Counted from the stretch's first letter, positions 18,487 to 28,574 are shown. The stretch is DNA of 64,000 bases from Hypericibacter terrae (GCF_008728855.1 NZ_CP042906.1:3160001-3224000); one strand, 5' to 3'. Made by a program: numbers and translations. Notes: generated by a model not told the origin, from the letters alone.

Positions 18487-20604
18487 TCAGGGCAGCAGGC
18501 TCTTCAATGCGTTGCCGGTGTCCTGGAGCGTCTTGCCGGCATCGTCCAGCACCTTCTGGCCCGGGGTCGTGGGGGCCGCGGGCGCCGTCGAGCCCGTCGT
18601 GCTGGTACCCGTCCCGCCGTTGAGCGCCACCACGCAGGGATTGCCGCCTCCCCCAGCGGTGGCCGTCGTGGTCGTGCCGCTCGAGCTCCCGCCCGACCCG
18701 GTGACGCCGGCGAGCGCCCCCAGGATGTCGCCGCCGCCGGAGGCCACGCCTACCGCCGCGCCGGCGATGCCCTGCGCCAGGGCCGCCGCATCGGGCGTGA
18801 CGCTCGGGTTCGCCATGGTGCCGCCGATATTCACCGGGATCGCCAGATTGGCGAGGTTGGTCTGCTTGGCGCGGGGATCGAGATGCAGCTTCAGCTTCTC
18901 GTTCGCCAGGTTGATGTCGCCATTGCCCACGATGCTGGCGCCGTTGGTATCGAGCACCAGGCCGGTGCTGGTGGCGAGGCCCTTCTTGATGTCGAACTTG
19001 CTGACGAAGCAGTTGAGATTGGTGCTGTCGCCGCTGCCGCCGCTCGCGATCAGCTTGAACAGGTCGGAGAGCAGGATCTGGGCGAAGCGATTGTTGATGT
19101 GTCCCTCGCCCATGGCGAAGTTGGTATTGCCATTGAGGCCCGCCATGATCTCGCGCACCGAGTTGCCGGCGCCGGCCACGTCGAGATCGAGGTCCGCCTT
19201 GCCGCCCGTCAGCACGTCGCTGATCGAGAGCGTCTGCAGCAGGGTTCCCACCTCGACCTGCTTGGCATTGATCTTGACGGCCACGGGCGCCGGCGTCTTG
19301 GCCCCGTCGATCACGGCCGAGATCACGAAATTGCCGCCGCCCAGCCCGCTCTGGAAGTTCTTGAGGGTGAGCTTGCTGTCCTGCAGCACCATGTCGAGCT
19401 CGAGATTCTCGAGCGTCACCGGATCCTTGATGAATTTCTGCGCGGTCAGATGGATGTTGGCGTCGACAGCACCAAGTCCGTCGAAGGGCAGCGGGTCGGC
19501 CGGGAAGATGCGGCCGTCGTTCGCCGTCCCGGAGCTGGTGACACCGGAACCGGCACCGCCGCCGGCGGCGGGCTTCACCCCGAAATCCTTCAGATCGATC
19601 ATCGCGGCGGCGAGGTTGGCGGTGATGCTCGGCTTCTTGCCGCCCATCGCCACGCTGGCGTCGCCGGTCATGCTGCTGGTGCCCATCTTGAGCTGGAGCT
19701 GCTCGACCTTGTAGACGCCGCTCGGGTTCGAGAGATTGCCGGCGACGCTATAGGGCCCGAGCGGCGGCAGGGTCGCCCCCGAAATGGCATTGAGGTCGGC
19801 GAGGCTCTTGCCTTCGATCGCCAGCGCGACCGCTACACCTTCGGCGGTCAGCGGCTTCGCCGCAGCGCCCTTGAGCGCGATCTTGGCGCCGCCTGCTTCG
19901 ACGGTGACGTCGATCGGAAAGGCCTGGTTGGCGAGCAGCGCCCCCACCGCGCCGATCGTGCCCTTGGCGGCAATAGGGTTGTCGTTATAGCTGCCGTCGA
20001 GCGCGATCTCGATCGGGCTGGAGGCGCTGTCGGCCTCGGCCGTGAACGACTTGATGACGATGGTCTTGGTCTGCTTGGTGACCCCGTCGGTCCAGAGAAC
20101 CTGCGAGTCCTCGATCCGGATGTTGTGCACGACCGGCAGCGTTGCCGGACCGCCGGTGGCGCTGGACGTGCTGGTGGTCGTCGTCGTTGTGGTGGCCGTC
20201 GACGGGGTCGCGGGCGTAAATACCCAATTACCCTGACCCTTGTCGTTGGTCTCCAGCAGGATGTCCGCACCCTTGAGGACGATCCGGTTCACCTCGACAT
20301 TGCCGCTCAAGAGCGGGATCAGCCGGACCTCGGCCTCCAGCCGCTTCATCTTGATCAGTTCGGGGCGAGAGCCCCAGGAGGCATTGGAGAAGGTCACATC
20401 ATTGACGGCGAGCGCCGGGTTCCAGGAGATCACCAGATCGACATCGCCCGCGAGCGTGAGATCGCGTCCCGTGGCCTCCTTCACCTTCGCAGCGATGAGG
20501 CCCTTGTACTGGTTGAAATCCTGCGACTTCAGGATGGCGATGCCCGCCACCACGACCGCCACCACCAGAACGACCAGACCGATCAGAACGTATTTGAACC
20601 GCAT
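18487..20604 (-). CDS. AsmA family protein
   Basis: A 705-residue inner-membrane-anchored protein. A single N-terminal transmembrane segment (about residues 5-27, LIGLVVLVVAVVVAGIAIL) is followed by a large beta-rich periplasmic region. The AsmA N-terminal signature is DLTLAGDVDLVISWNPALAVNDVTF (about 49-73). The C-terminal AsmA_2 region lies near 510-610. AsmA-like proteins are bridge-like proteins implicated in phospholipid transport to the outer membrane and envelope stability. Two low-complexity Thr/Ser/Gly/Ala stretches (about 135-155 and 640-690) are linkers. The HAD phosphatase gene ends three bases before its ATG. Confidence 0.9.
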   Translation of the reverse strand: MRFKYVLIGLVVLVVAVVVAGIAILKSQDFNQYKGLIAAKVKEATGRDLTLAGDVDLVISWNPALAVNDVTFSNASWGSRPELIKMKRLEAEVRLIPLLSGNVEVNRIVLKGADILLETNDKGQGNWVFTPATPSTATTTTTTTSTSSATGGPATLPVVHNIRIEDSQVLWTDGVTKQTKTIVIKSFTAEADSASSPIEIALDGSYNDNPIAAKGTIGAVGALLANQAFPIDVTVEAGGAKIALKGAAAKPLTAEGVAVALAIEGKSLADLNAISGATLPPLGPYSVAGNLSNPSGVYKVEQLQLKMGTSSMTGDASVAMGGKKPSITANLAAAMIDLKDFGVKPAAGGGAGSGVTSSGTANDGRIFPADPLPFDGLGAVDANIHLTAQKFIKDPVTLENLELDMVLQDSKLTLKNFQSGLGGGNFVISAVIDGAKTPAPVAVKINAKQVEVGTLLQTLSISDVLTGGKADLDLDVAGAGNSVREIMAGLNGNTNFAMGEGHINNRFAQILLSDLFKLIASGGSGDSTNLNCFVSKFDIKKGLATSTGLVLDTNGASIVGNGDINLANEKLKLHLDPRAKQTNLANLAIPVNIGGTMANPSVTPDAAALAQGIAGAAVGVASGGGDILGALAGVTGSGGSSSGTTTTATAGGGGNPCVVALNGGTGTSTTGSTAPAAPTTPGQKVLDDAGKTLQDTGNALKSLLP

Positions 20605-20607
20605 AAA

Positions 20608-21282
20608 TCACCGTTCCCCGTAATTGGCGAGTGCCATGGGCAGATCTTCCGGCCGCATAATGACCCGGCCGGCGCCGGCGCGGGCAAGGTCCGCGGGCTC
20701 ATGATAGCCCCAACCGGCGCCGATACCAGCCGTACCCGCATTATAGGCCATTTCCATGTCGAAACTGGTGTCTCCGATCAGCACTGTCGAGGCCGGATCG
20801 ACACCCATTTCCGCCATGGCCTGATTCAGCATGGCCGGATGCGGTTTGCTGGGCGCCCGATCAGCGGTCTGCAGGGTGACGAAGCGCTCCGTCAGCCCGT
20901 GCGCCTCGAGCGTATGGCGCAACCCGCGCAGATTTTTGCCGGTGGCGATGCCGAACACCACGTCCGGGCCCTCGATCGCGGCGATCGCCTCGAGAATCCC
21001 AGGAAAGAGCGGCTCCTGAAAGCTGTCGCTTTGTCGCGCCGCCACGGCCTCGCGGCGGAAGGCCGTGGCGAGCTTCGCCAGCATCTGTTCGCCGACATCG
21101 GGTTGGAGCGCCGCGATCGCCGTCTCCAGCGTCAGGCCGACCACGCGGCGTATCGCCGCCGGTTCGGGCTCGCGCAGGTCGAGCGAGCGCCAGGCCGAGG
21201 CCATCGCCGCGACGATCGTGTGCTGACTGTCCACGAGCGTGCCGTCGCAGTCGAACATGATCAGTTTGAAACGATGCGACAT
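20608..21282 (-). CDS. HAD-superfamily hydrolase (phosphoglycolate phosphatase-like)
   Basis: A 224-residue haloacid dehalogenase-fold phosphatase with all four motifs: the nucleophile motif FDCDGTLVDS (about 9-18), the threonine in GIATGKN (about 113-119), the lysine in SKPHPAML (about 147-154) and the acidic motif LIGDTSFDMEMA (about 167-178). A helical cap lies between motifs 1 and 2. It resembles the Gph/YqaB-like set that removes phosphate from small metabolites. The substrate is not evident. The ATG at 21282 gives the canonical start close to motif 1; upstream in-frame extension overlaps the pseudouridine synthase gene and is rejected. The gap to that gene is 7 bp, so they share a transcript. 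Confidence 0.9.
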   Translation of the reverse strand: MSHRFKLIMFDCDGTLVDSQHTIVAAMASAWRSLDLREPEPAAIRRVVGLTLETAIAALQPDVGEQMLAKLATAFRREAVAARQSDSFQEPLFPGILEAIAAIEGPDVVFGIATGKNLRGLRHTLEAHGLTERFVTLQTADRAPSKPHPAMLNQAMAEMGVDPASTVLIGDTSFDMEMAYNAGTAGIGAGWGYHEPADLARAGAGRVIMRPEDLPMALANYGER

Positions 21283-21289
21283 CACCAAC

Positions 21290-22300
21290 TTAGAACTCGA
21301 ACTCCTCGCGGTTCGCCGGTCCCGAGGAGATGGAGAATCCCAGAAACTTCCAAGTCGCGACCATATGCGGCGGCAAGGGCGCGCTGACGCGGAAGATCTT
21401 GCCGGCCGGATGCGGAAATTCGAGGGCGCGGGCATGGAGATGAAGCTGACGCGAGATTTCCTTCCCCGGCAGAAAGGCCCCGGCCCCGCCGTATTTTCCG
21501 TCGCCCAGGATCGGCGTGCCCAAGGCCGCGCAATGGGCGCGCAACTGATGGGTGCGTCCGGTTTCCGGCCGCAAGGCGAGCCAGGCCGCCTTGCGGCCGA
21601 TATGCTCGACCGTGCGGTAGTAGGTGACGGCGCGCTGGCCTTCCTCCTGGTCGGGGCGGACCCGTTCGCCGCTCTGGCCGGGCTGCTTCGACAAGGCGAG
21701 ATCGATCCGGCCCGACAACGGCTGCGGCAAGCCGATCACGGCCGCCCAATAGAGCTTGTGCACCTCGCGCCCGCGAAACAGCTCCGCGAGCTTGGCCGCG
21801 GCGCGGGCCGTGCGCGCCAGCACCAGTACGCCGCTCGTATCCTTGTCGAGACGGTGGACCAGGCGCGGCCGTTCCTCGCTGCCGAAACGCAGCTCGTCGA
21901 GCGCGCCGTCGAGATGCACCGTGGTTTCCGTGCCCCCCTGCACGGCAAGCCCGGCGGGCTTGTCGATCACGAGCAGCCAATCGTCGCGATGCAGGATCCG
22001 GCGGCGCAGTTCCTCGCCCAGCCGCGCCGAGGCGAGATCGGACTTGCGGGACTTCGATTCCGTCCGCTCACGCGGGGCCGCTTCGCCGCCGGGTGCCGCC
22101 AGCGGCGGCACGCGCACGACCTGACCAGGCTCGAGGCGATGGTTGGCCTTGATGCGCTTGCCATCGACCCGCACCTGGCCGGTGCGCAGCAGCTTCTCCA
22201 GCCGGCCATGCGTCAGCTCGGGAAAGCGGCGCTTGAACCAGCGATCGAGCCGCTGCTCCGCCTCGTCCCGGTCGATGGTGATCGATTCCACGCTGCTCAT
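21290..22300 (-). CDS. rluC: RluA-family 23S rRNA pseudouridine synthase
   Basis: A 336-residue pseudouridine synthase with an N-terminal S4 RNA-binding domain (about 15-65, QRLDRWFKRRFPELTHGRLEKLLR). The RluA catalytic domain contains PRLVHRLDKDTSGVLVLARTA (about 146-166), whose aspartate in HRLDKDTSG is the catalytic residue, and ALRPETGRTHQLRAHCA (about 246-262). The architecture with S4 is that of RluC/RluD, which modify 23S rRNA; RluC is the more likely by overall order, but target positions cannot be proved. It sits between the HAD gene and rarA (9 bp gap). Confidence 0.88.
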   Translation of the reverse strand: MSSVESITIDRDEAEQRLDRWFKRRFPELTHGRLEKLLRTGQVRVDGKRIKANHRLEPGQVVRVPPLAAPGGEAAPRERTESKSRKSDLASARLGEELRRRILHRDDWLLVIDKPAGLAVQGGTETTVHLDGALDELRFGSEERPRLVHRLDKDTSGVLVLARTARAAAKLAELFRGREVHKLYWAAVIGLPQPLSGRIDLALSKQPGQSGERVRPDQEEGQRAVTYYRTVEHIGRKAAWLALRPETGRTHQLRAHCAALGTPILGDGKYGGAGAFLPGKEISRQLHLHARALEFPHPAGKIFRVSAPLPPHMVATWKFLGFSISSGPANREEFEF

Positions 22301-22309
22301 GATGCGGCC

Positions 22310-23611
22310 CTATTCTTCGCGCTGGCCCTGGGCGCGGTTGCGCAGCTTGGCCCAATAATCGAGCCGCTTGCGGATCTCACGCTCGAAGCCGCGCTCGACC
22401 GGTTGATAGAACTCGCTGCGGGCCATGCCGTCGGGGAAATAGTTCTGACCCGAGAAACCCTCCTCGGTGTCGTGATCGTACTCATAGCCCTTGGCGTAAC
22501 CCAGATTGCGCATGAGCCGCGTGGGCGCGTTCAGGATATGCTTGGGCGGCATCAGCGAGCCGGTCTCGCGGGCCGCCCGCTGCGCCGCGCCGAAGGCCCG
22601 GTAGGCGGCATTAGATTTGGGTGCGGTCGCCAGATAGAGCACGCATTGCGCCAGCGCGAGTTCGCCCTCGGGAGATCCCAATCGTTCATAGGTGTCCCAG
22701 GCCGCCAGCGCTTGCAGAAGCGCGTCCGGATCGGCCAGCCCGACATCCTCCGCCGCGAAACGCACCATGCGCCGCGCGACATAGAGCGGATCCTCGCCGC
22801 CCACCAGCATGCGCGCGAACCAATAGAGCGCCGCGTCCGCATCCGAGCCGCGCAAGGATTTATGCAAGGCGCTGATCAGGTTGTAATGGCTCTCCTGCGC
22901 CTTGTCGTAGAGCGGCATCCGGCGCTGGACGGCCGCGGCCAATCCCGCCACATCGAGCGGCGTCTTCGCCGGCAGTCGGAACAGTTCCTCGGCCATGTTG
23001 AGGAGATAGCGGCCGTCGCCGTCCGCCATGGCGCGCAAGGCCTCGCGCGCCTCGGGCGCCACCGGCAGCGCCCGGCCCTCGACGGCCTCGGCCCGAGCCA
23101 GCAGTTTCTCCAGGGCCTCGTCATCGAGCCGGCGCAGCACGAAGACCTGGCAGCGCGACAGCAAGGCGCCATTGAGCTCGAAGGACGGGTTTTCGGTCGT
23201 GGCACCGACCAGCGTCACGGTGCCGTCCTCGACATAGGGGAGGAAGCCGTCCTGCTGCGCGCGGTTGAAGCGATGGATCTCGTCGACGAAGAGCAGCGTG
23301 CCGCGACCGACGCTGCGCCGGCCCTTGGCCGCCTCGAAGACCTTGCGCAGATCGGCGACACCGGAGAAGACGGCGGACAAAGGCTCGAACTGCATGTCGC
23401 TGCGCGCCGCGATGAGGCGGGCCAGCGTGGTCTTGCCGCAACCGGGCGGGCCCCAGAGGATCATCGAAGAGATCCGTCCGGTGGCGACCATGCGGCCGAC
23501 GGGACCCTCCGGCCCCAGCAGATGATCCTGCCCGACCACCTCGTCGAGCGACTGCGGTCGCAGCCGGTCGGCCAGCGGGCGCGGCGCCTGGCTCTCGAAT
23601 AGATTTGTCAT
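22310..23611 (-). CDS. rarA: Replication-associated recombination protein A (AAA+ ATPase)
   Basis: A 433-residue RarA/MgsA/WRNIP1-family ATPase acting at stalled replication forks. It shows PLADRLRPQSLDEVVGQDHLLG (about 12-33), Walker A GPPGCGKT (54-61), Walker B LLFVDE (106-111), sensor 1 GATTENPSF (136-144), and the C-terminal tetramerisation region with SALHKSLRGSDADAALYWFARML and RMVRFAAEDVGLADP. The ATG at 23611 gives the family N-terminus (MTNLFESQAPRPLADRLRP); an upstream open stretch runs into the protease gene. The Do-type protease gene ends 25 bp before its start, on the same strand. Confidence 0.95.
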   Translation of the reverse strand: MTNLFESQAPRPLADRLRPQSLDEVVGQDHLLGPEGPVGRMVATGRISSMILWGPPGCGKTTLARLIAARSDMQFEPLSAVFSGVADLRKVFEAAKGRRSVGRGTLLFVDEIHRFNRAQQDGFLPYVEDGTVTLVGATTENPSFELNGALLSRCQVFVLRRLDDEALEKLLARAEAVEGRALPVAPEAREALRAMADGDGRYLLNMAEELFRLPAKTPLDVAGLAAAVQRRMPLYDKAQESHYNLISALHKSLRGSDADAALYWFARMLVGGEDPLYVARRMVRFAAEDVGLADPDALLQALAAWDTYERLGSPEGELALAQCVLYLATAPKSNAAYRAFGAAQRAARETGSLMPPKHILNAPTRLMRNLGYAKGYEYDHDTEEGFSGQNYFPDGMARSEFYQPVERGFEREIRKRLDYWAKLRNRAQGQREE

Positions 23612-23636
23612 CGCCTGCCCAGGGGGGCCATGGGGC

Positions 23637-25058
23637 TCATCCCAGATCGAGCGTCTGAACGCGGTCGCCGCGCTTGACCGTGATCTTCCAATGGACCGAG
23701 CGCTGAGCCAGTTGATCGAGCGTCGTCTTGACGTCGGGACAGGGCACTTCGTTGATCTTGAGCAGGATGTCTCCCGGGCGGAACCCGACCTGCGCCGCCG
23801 GGCTGCCATTGTCGATCTTCGTCAGGATCACGCCCGACCAGACTCCCGACATTCCCACCTCCTCCGCCAGGGCCGGCGAAAGATTGGCGAGATAGGCCCC
23901 CATCAGCGGCGTGCGGCCCTCGACCAGGGTTTCGTCGCGCGGCGGCGTCTCGGGGGCCTGGGTCAGCGGAATGGGAATCTCGAGCGACTGCCCTTTGCGC
24001 AGCACCGTCAGGGTCGCCGTGCTGCCGATCGGCAGGGTCGCCAGACGGAATCGCAGCGCACCGGGATCCTCGACCGCGCGGTCGTTGATGGCCGTCACGA
24101 TGTCGCCGACCTTCAGGCCCGCCCGCTGCGCCGGACCGCCGTCATAGAGATTGTTGATGACGACGCCGCCGGGCTTCGCCAGGCCGAAACCCTGCGCCAG
24201 TTCCGCGGTGACGGGCTGGCCGGTGGCGCCGATCCAGGGCCGCACGATCCGTCCGCCATTGCCCGCCGCATCGATGACCGACTTGACCATGTTGGCCGGG
24301 ATGGCGAAGCCGATCCCCACCGACCCGCCGCTACGCGAGACGATCGCCGTGTTGATGCCGGCGAGCTTGCCGTCCATCGTCACGAGCGCACCGCCGGAAT
24401 TGCCGGGATTGATGGCGGCATCGGTCTGGATGAAGAAGCCATAGTCGGAGATGCCGACGCGCGTGCGCGCGAGCGCGGAGACGATGCCGCTGGTCACGGT
24501 CTGGCCGACGCCGAAGGGATTGCCGATCGCCAGCACCAGGTCGCCGACTTCGAGCGCATCGGAATCGCCGAGGGGCAGCACCGGCAGCGCCGCCCCTTCG
24601 GGATCGACCTTCAGCAACGCCAGGTCGCTCTGGTCGTCGCTGGTGACGAGCGTCGCCGAGAACTCGCGGCCGTCGCTGAGGACGACCTTGATCTCCTGCG
24701 CGCCCTCGATCACATGGACGTTGGTCACCACCAGTCCGTCGCTGCGGACGATGACGCCGGAGCCCAGCGAATTCTGCGTCCGCTGCGAGGGCTGGCCCAA
24801 GGCGTCGCCGAAGAACTGGCGGAAGAAGGGATCGTTGAAGAGCGGCGAGGTCCGCTGCTGCACCACGGCGCGCGTATAGATGTTCACAACCGCGGGCTCG
24901 ACCTGCTTCACCAGGGGCGCGAAGGACAGCGTGATCTGTTCGCGCGAGCTCGGGACGGCCGGCTCGTCGGCGCGCAGGCTGCCGGTCATGAATGCGCAGC
25001 AGGCGCAGACCGTGAACCAGAGAATCGTCAGGCGGCGGGCCGGACGCAACGGACGCAT
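23637..25058 (-). CDS. Do-type periplasmic serine protease (DegP/HtrA family)
   Basis: A 473-residue secreted S1C protease. A signal peptide ends in SLRA-DEP near residue 30. The trypsin-like domain has the catalytic triad His115 (VTNVHVIEG), Asp145 (SDLALLK) and Ser221 (INPGNSGGAL). Two PDZ domains (about 285-370 and 385-470) follow. It degrades or refolds damaged envelope proteins. Which Do paralogue (DegP, DegQ or MucD-like) it is cannot be decided. A promoter-like pair lies about 70 bp upstream, so it may have its own transcript, with rarA and the following genes possibly reading on from it. Confidence 0.94.
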   Translation of the reverse strand: MRPLRPARRLTILWFTVCACCAFMTGSLRADEPAVPSSREQITLSFAPLVKQVEPAVVNIYTRAVVQQRTSPLFNDPFFRQFFGDALGQPSQRTQNSLGSGVIVRSDGLVVTNVHVIEGAQEIKVVLSDGREFSATLVTSDDQSDLALLKVDPEGAALPVLPLGDSDALEVGDLVLAIGNPFGVGQTVTSGIVSALARTRVGISDYGFFIQTDAAINPGNSGGALVTMDGKLAGINTAIVSRSGGSVGIGFAIPANMVKSVIDAAGNGGRIVRPWIGATGQPVTAELAQGFGLAKPGGVVINNLYDGGPAQRAGLKVGDIVTAINDRAVEDPGALRFRLATLPIGSTATLTVLRKGQSLEIPIPLTQAPETPPRDETLVEGRTPLMGAYLANLSPALAEEVGMSGVWSGVILTKIDNGSPAAQVGFRPGDILLKINEVPCPDVKTTLDQLAQRSVHWKITVKRGDRVQTLDLG

Positions 25059-25124
25059 GCAGTCTCCATGGACAGAAACGGGCAGGACCGGTGGCCCGGG
25101 GGCCGGAATGGCCGGTCTCGAGGG

Positions 25125-25153
25125 ATTTTAACCGGAACCGGCGACCGGCCCAA
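25125..25153 (-). promoter_or_regulatory. Candidate promoter for the Do-type protease gene
   Basis: On the minus strand TTGGGC (25153-25148) and TAAAAT (25130-25125) are 17 bases apart. The -10 matches consensus at five of six positions and the -35 at three. It is the only AT-rich patch in the 200-bp gap between rplQ and the protease gene. Confidence 0.4.
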
Positions 25154-25190
25154 CCCGGATGGCATTACGGCGCCGAAAGCCGGAAAGGAA

Positions 25191-25216
25191 AAGGGCGGCC
25201 CCGAGGGACCGCCCTT
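25191..25216 (-). terminator. Intrinsic terminator of the ribosomal alpha operon
   Basis: On the minus strand AAGGGCGGTCC, a short loop and GGGCCGCCCTT form a strong GC stem, followed by TTCCTTTCC. It lies 43 bp beyond the rplQ stop codon and closes the long run of translation genes. Confidence 0.75.
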
Positions 25217-25258
25217 CCCGTTTTCGTCGCTGGCGCGAGAAGCCAGACCCTTGGGCCT

Positions 25259-25690
25259 TCAGGCCTCGGGCTGCTGCTCGTCGCCCTCGCTGACCTGCTG
25301 GCTGGGACCCGAATCCAGGCCCTTGGCCGCAGGGTCGCGATCGACCAGCTCGATGATGGCCATCGGCGCGTTGTCGCCGAACCGGAACCCCGCCTTGAGC
25401 ACGCGCGTATAGCCGCCGGCGCGGCCCTTGTAGCGCTCGGCCAGGGTGTCGAACAGCTTGCGGGTCTGCACCTCGTCGCGCATCGTCGCCAGGACCTGGC
25501 GGCGGGCATGGAGCCCGCCCCGCTTGCCCAGCGTGATCAGCTTCTCGACGATCGGCCGGAGATCCTTGGCCTTCGGCAAGGTGGTCTTGATCTGCTCATG
25601 CTTGATCAGCGCCGCCGCCATATTGGCGAACATGGCCTTGCGGTGGCTGCTGGTCCGATTGAGTTTGCGGCCGCTCATACCGTGACGCAT
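25259..25690 (-). CDS. rplQ: 50S ribosomal protein L17
   Basis: A 143-residue L17. The conserved core [24 protein letters not shown] is at the N-terminus and the signature [21 protein letters not shown] at about 30-50. The C-terminus carries an acidic/Gln-rich tail of roughly 20 residues beyond the E. coli length, a common alphaproteobacterial feature. The ATG at 25690 matches the family start; the in-frame open stretch upstream to 25744 is not conserved. It is the last gene of the alpha operon, 164 bp after rpoA, ahead of a strong terminator. Confidence 0.97.
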   Translation of the reverse strand: MRHGMSGRKLNRTSSHRKAMFANMAAALIKHEQIKTTLPKAKDLRPIVEKLITLGKRGGLHARRQVLATMRDEVQTRKLFDTLAERYKGRAGGYTRVLKAGFRFGDNAPMAIIELVDRDPAAKGLDSGPSQQVSEGDEQQPEA

Positions 25691-25854
25691 CGCTTGCTTC
25701 CTTCTCTCCGGTCCGGCGCCGCGCGGGGCCTCTGACCCCGACACGACCCGATTGCATCATCCCGTCGCCGCAGGCGCCCCCGCCAAGGGGCTCACCCATG
25801 TACGACCGGGTGCGGGCCACCATGGCCCGCGCTCCAGTTACGCCCGTCTTCGGC

Positions 25855-26871
25855 TCAGTACGGCTCGTCGAGCCGCTTCGCCAGGTCTTCGATGTTCTCC
25901 GGCGGCCAGTTCGGGATCTCCATGCCGAGATGGAGGCCCATCTGCGCCAGCACTTCCTTGATCTCGTTGAGCGACTTGCGGCCGAAATTCGGCGTCCGCA
26001 GCATCTCGGCCTCGGTCTTCTGAACCAGATCGCCGATATAGACGATGTTGTCGTTCTTCAGGCAGTTCGCCGAACGGACCGACAGCTCGAGCTCGTCGAC
26101 CTTGCGCAGGAGATTCTTGTTGAAGGGCGGCTCGGCCGTCCGGATCTCCTCGCGCACGGCGCTCGGCTCTTCGAAATTGATGAAGAGCTGGAGCTGGTCC
26201 TGCAGGATGCGCGCGGCGAGCGCCACGGCATCTTCAGGGGCGATCGCGCCGTTGGTCTCGACCTGCATCGAGAGCTTGTCATAATCGGTGACCTGGCCGA
26301 CGCGGCTGTTGTCGACCTTGTAAGACACCTTCTTGACCGGGCTGAACAGCGCATCGACCGGGATCAGGCCGATCGGTGAATCTTCCAGGCGGCTGACGGC
26401 CGCGGCCATGTAGCCTTTCCCCGTGTCGACGGTGAATTCCATCTTCACGTTCGCGCCCTGGTCGAGGGTGCAGAGCACGAGATCGGGATTCATGATCTCG
26501 ATGTCATGGCCGGTCTGAATCATGCCGGCGCGCACTTCGCCCGGGCCTTCGGCCACGAGGCGCATGCGCTTCGGGCCTTCGCCATGCATCTTCAGGCCCA
26601 TGCCCTTGATGTTGAGGACGATGTCGGTCACGTCCTCGCGCACACCCGGGATCGACGAGAATTCATGCAGCACGTTCTCGATCTGCACCGAGGTGACGGC
26701 CGCACCCTGCAGCGACGACAGCAGCACGCGACGCAGCGCGTTGCCGAGGGTCAGGCCAAAGCCACGTTCGAGCGGCTCGGCCACCACGGTGGCAAAGCGC
26801 TTGGGGTCAGTGCCGGGCTCGACGGCCAGCTTGTTCGGCTTAATGAGCTCGGTCCAGTTTTTCTGCAACAC
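25855..26871 (-). CDS. rpoA: DNA-directed RNA polymerase subunit alpha
   Basis: A 338-residue alpha subunit. The N-terminal assembly domain (about 1-235) includes [22 protein letters not shown] at about 33-54. A linker leads to the alpha-CTD (about 255-325), where [23 protein letters not shown] and [13 protein letters not shown] contact UP elements and activators; the arginine of the SVRSANCL motif corresponds to the DNA-contacting Arg265 region. Alpha dimerisation nucleates the polymerase with the beta and beta' subunits encoded at 44-53 kb. It lies 154 bp after rpsK and before rplQ. Confidence 0.98.
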   Translation of the reverse strand: MLQKNWTELIKPNKLAVEPGTDPKRFATVVAEPLERGFGLTLGNALRRVLLSSLQGAAVTSVQIENVLHEFSSIPGVREDVTDIVLNIKGMGLKMHGEGPKRMRLVAEGPGEVRAGMIQTGHDIEIMNPDLVLCTLDQGANVKMEFTVDTGKGYMAAAVSRLEDSPIGLIPVDALFSPVKKVSYKVDNSRVGQVTDYDKLSMQVETNGAIAPEDAVALAARILQDQLQLFINFEEPSAVREEIRTAEPPFNKNLLRKVDELELSVRSANCLKNDNIVYIGDLVQKTEAEMLRTPNFGRKSLNEIKEVLAQMGLHLGMEIPNWPPENIEDLAKRLDEPY

Positions 26872-27025
26872 GATTGCGACCTCTCGCTGTCGTCCGACCG
26901 GCCTTCTGATCCGGGGCCCGCACCCTCGGTTTACCGCCGGTCTGGACTGGTTCTGGTCTTCTGCACACGCAACGCCCGGCGCGGGTCGCCGGGCGGTGGA
27001 ATCTTCTGCGGTCTCTAGAGTCCGT

Positions 27026-27418
27026 TCAGACGCGCCGGCGCTTGGGCGGGCGGCATCCGTTATGCGGAATCGGCGTCACGTCCTTGATCGAGGTGATGGT
27101 GAAGCCGGCACCCTGCAACGCGCGCAGCGCGGACTCGCGACCCGAACCCGGGCCCTTCACCTCGACTTCCAAAGTCTTCACGCCATGCTCCATCGCCTTG
27201 CGCGCCGCCGCGTCGGCGGCAACCTGCGCGGCATAGGGCGTGGATTTGCGCGAGCCCTTGAAGCCGAGGCTCCCCGACGACGCCCAGGCCACGGTATTGC
27301 CCTGCGCGTCGGTGATGGTGATCATCGTATTGTTGAAGCTCGCATTCACATGCGCGACGCCAGAGGTAATGTTCTTACGCTCTTTGCGACGCGGGCGCGC
27401 GGTGGCTGCCTTGACCAT
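27026..27418 (-). CDS. rpsK: 30S ribosomal protein S11
   Basis: A 130-residue S11 with the conserved [20 protein letters not shown] (about 30-49) and the C-terminal [14 protein letters not shown]11 lies on the 30S platform next to the mRNA exit and S7. It follows rpsM by 24 bp in the alpha operon. The length is standard and nothing is unusual. Confidence 0.97.
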   Translation of the reverse strand: MVKAATARPRRKERKNITSGVAHVNASFNNTMITITDAQGNTVAWASSGSLGFKGSRKSTPYAAQVAADAAARKAMEHGVKTLEVEVKGPGSGRESALRALQGAGFTITSIKDVTPIPHNGCRPPKRRRV

Positions 27419-27442
27419 GGCCTTGTCTTCTCCTTGAAACTC

Positions 27443-27817
27443 TTAGACGGCCTTTTTCTTGCCGGCGATCGACTTGGCCGGACCCTTGCGGGTACGCGCA
27501 TTGGTATGGGTGCGCTGACCGCGCACCGGCAGACCCTTGCGATGGCGCAAGCCACGGTAGCAACCAAGGTCCATCAGCCGCTTGATGTTCATCGCGACTT
27601 CACGACGCAGATCGCCCTCGACGCGATAGTCACGATCGATGACCTCGCGGATGCGAACGACATCGTCGTCCGTCAGCTGATGCACCCGCCGATCGGCCGG
27701 AATACCGACTTTGTCGATGATTTCCTTGGCCTTGGCGTTTCCGATGCCATGAATATAGGTCAGGGCAATCAGGACACGCTTTTGCGTCGGGATATTGACG
27801 CCCGCAATACGCGCCAC
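27443..27817 (-). CDS. rpsM: 30S ribosomal protein S13
   Basis: A 124-residue S13 of the 30S head. [25 protein letters not shown] is at the N-terminus and [25 protein letters not shown] near the C-terminus contacts tRNA. It is the first gene of the alpha operon, about 63 bases downstream of the inferred start of a strong promoter. rpmJ (L36), found here in some bacteria, is absent from the 101-bp gap before it. Confidence 0.98.
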   Translation of the reverse strand: MARIAGVNIPTQKRVLIALTYIHGIGNAKAKEIIDKVGIPADRRVHQLTDDDVVRIREVIDRDYRVEGDLRREVAMNIKRLMDLGCYRGLRHRKGLPVRGQRTHTNARTRKGPAKSIAGKKKAV

Positions 27818-27886
27818 CGCTATTTCTCCTTGAATTTCAACGGGATAGACGACGGGACGAGAGTCACCATCAGCCCGAGGGCGCGC

Positions 27887-27914
27887 ATTATATGAAGATT
27901 CGCCATCGAGTCAA
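27887..27914 (-). promoter_or_regulatory. Sigma70 promoter of the alpha operon (rpsM-rpsK-rpoA-rplQ)
   Basis: On the minus strand TTGACT (27914-27909) and a perfect TATAAT (27892-27887) are 16 bases apart. The -35 begins five bases beyond the adk stop codon, so the pair sits exactly at the start of the adk-rpsM gap. Confidence 0.8.
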
Positions 27915-27918
27915 CCGG

Positions 27919-28574
27919 TTAGGCCGCCGCAATCCCATTCAGGATGGTCTCGATCTCCCGGGTCACCTGATCCGGAGCCGCCATCCCGTCGACTAGCTTC
28001 AAGAGACCCTTGCGCCGGTAGTAAGGCACGATCGGCGCGGTCTGCGCCCGATAGGCCACCAGCCGCGCCTTCAGGGTCTCCGGATTATCGTCCTTGCGGC
28101 GGACGAACTCGGTCGAGCCGCAAACATCGCAAATCCCCGGCTTCTTCGGGGGATGAAACTTGTCGTGGTAGCCCGTGCCGCATTTGGCACAGGTGAAACG
28201 GCCCGAAATGCGCTCGATCAGCGCCTCCTCGTCGACCGCCAGCTCGATCACCGCATCGAGCTTCCGGCCGCCCTGGGCCAGCATCTTGTCCAGGGCCTCG
28301 GCCTGGGCCTCGGTCCGCGGAAAACCGTCCAGCACAATGCCCTTGCGGGCCTCCGGTGCGGCAATCCGCTCGGCGATCATGGCGATGATGATCTCGTCGG
28401 GCATGAGCTGGCCCGCTTCCATCACCTTCTTGGCCTGCTGCCCCAAGGCACTGCCCGACGCCACGGCCTGGCGCAGCATGTCGCCGGTCGATAGCTGCAC
28501 CAGCCCCCGCGTCGTCTCGAGCCGCTTGGCCTGGGTGCCCTTCCCCGCCCCCGGCGGGCCCAGGAGAATCAGGT

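Noticed and set aside
18560-18720. Thr/Ser/Gly-rich stretches in the AsmA-like gene as a tandem repeat array
   Set aside because: They are irregular low-complexity linkers with no fixed repeat unit.
21239-23602. A 787-codon plus-strand frame opposite rluC and rarA
   Set aside because: It spans two real minus-strand genes and the gap between them and shows only low-complexity Arg/Ala/Gln composition.
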